From: Stackebrandtia albiflava
GTDB lineage: Bacteria > Actinomycetota > Actinomycetes > Mycobacteriales > Micromonosporaceae
Direction of reading: 5' to 3'
Assembly (NCBI RefSeq): GCF_007994225.1
Contig: NZ_VLLL01000006.1
Location: 1,426,001-1,490,000, forward strand
Length of the DNA: 64,000 nt
Shown here piece by piece: positions 63,596 through 64,000 of this stretch (positions are counted from its first letter, which is position 1; the number at the start of each line of letters is the position of its first letter). A model generated the notes under the pieces. The model ran no database searches, was not told where the DNA came from, and saw nothing but the letters and a program-made list of their open reading frames with translations. Both the position numbers and the translations under genes were made by a program.

Positions 63596-64000
63596 ATGGC
63601 AGGAAAAGAACTGAACGCGACGGCGGCGGCCCTTTTGGGTCTGCTGCATGACGGATCAATGACCGGCGGTCAACTCATGTCCGAGGCCACCAGGCGCCTC
63701 GGTCCGTTCTGGACGATGACCCGCAGCCAGGTCTACCGGGAGCTCCCCGCCCTGGCCGAGGTCGGGTACGTGCGGGTCGGCAAGCCCGGCCCGCGTGCCA
63801 GCGTCCCCTACACGATCAGCGCCTCGGGCAAGCGGGCCTTCGCCAAGTGGATCAACGAGGAGAGCGGCATCGGCCAGCTGCGCGACCCCGTCGCGCTGCG
63901 CACCGCGTTCGCCTCGCACATGACACCCTCGGCGCTGTCGGAGATGTACAAGTCCGCGGTCGAGTACCACACCGAGGCGCTGGCGGACGTCCGCGCGCGC
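63596..64000 (+). CDS. PadR-family transcriptional regulator, cut by the right edge
   Basis: The visible 135 residues contain the PadR winged-helix domain (LNATAAALLGLLHDGSMTGGQLMSEATRRLGPFWTMTRSQVYRELPALAEVGYVRVGKPGPRASVPYTISASGKRAF) and the start of a helical C-terminal domain (IGQLRDPVALRTAFASHM). PadR proteins repress genes for phenolic acid or multidrug resistance; the target is outside the window. No ribosome-binding site is present, consistent with a leaderless start. The upstream region is unusually A/T-rich. Confidence 0.92.
   Translation, partial: MAGKELNATAAALLGLLHDGSMTGGQLMSEATRRLGPFWTMTRSQVYRELPALAEVGYVRVGKPGPRASVPYTISASGKRAFAKWINEESGIGQLRDPVALRTAFASHMTPSALSEMYKSAVEYHTEALADVRAR

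Overview
This is a high-GC, gene-dense chromosomal window from an actinomycete (phylum Actinomycetota). The evidence is the MtrA-MtrB-LpqB three-component cassette, SahH, DUF2550 and DUF6459 proteins, a SARP (AfsR-type) regulator, a bldA-like tRNA-Leu(UAA), frequent GTG starts, many start codons placed 6-7 nt after a -10 hexamer (leaderless transcripts) and hairpin terminators without a U-tract. A filamentous or sporulating lineage (Glycomycetales, Micromonosporales or Streptomyces relatives) fits best, but I cannot fix the genus from sequence alone. Roughly 58 protein genes or gene fragments and one tRNA can be supported.

Left part (1-13 kb). A DivIVA/Scy/FilP-like coiled-coil gene runs off the left edge and is divergent from adenosylhomocysteinase (ahcY/sahH). 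A small membrane protein follows, then a five-gene peptide/nickel-type ABC importer operon (lipoprotein, two permeases, two ATPases), a GNAT acetyltransferase and a divergent SpoIIM-like / RDD membrane protein pair. A tRNA-Leu(UAA) gene stands at 13.07 kb.

Middle part (13-39 kb) looks accessory or rearranged. It holds a nonsense-mutated VOC pseudogene, a DHA2-type MFS exporter, small orphan genes, a MerR regulator fused to a sliding-clamp-like domain, an SRPBCC protein, a TetR-SDR operon with two palindromic operators, a GAP-family and a SulP transporter, and a frameshifted gene. Next come a SARP regulator divergent from an ABM monooxygenase plus AhpD-like pair, a 576-residue modular protein with an eCIS/toxin-like AGN.AV motif, a second TetR unit, a Bax-inhibitor-1 protein, VanZ, GNAT and histidine phosphatase genes. 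A displaced tail of the ATP synthase locus (atpC, DUF2550, PduO-type adenosyltransferase, 3-hydroxybutyryl-CoA dehydrogenase) and an RHH/PemK-like toxin-antitoxin module close the region.

Right part (39-64 kb) returns to conserved core. A tightly overlapping operon (GlpQ-membrane-domain protein, DUF4129, DUF4350, MoxR, DUF58) is divergent from mtrA-mtrB-lpqB-comF-hpf. A minus-strand operon (two double-GNAT proteins and a PP2C-like phosphatase) and a PPOX-fold protein follow, then secA with DUF6459 and DUF6912 genes, a membrane protein, pruA, kynA, a non-RD Ser/Thr kinase and a PadR regulator cut by the right edge. sahH, RDD/SpoIIM, MoxR/DUF58, mtrAB-lpqB, hpf and secA usually lie close together in actinomycetes, so the 13-39 kb block reads as an insertion/rearrangement zone that begins at the tRNA gene.
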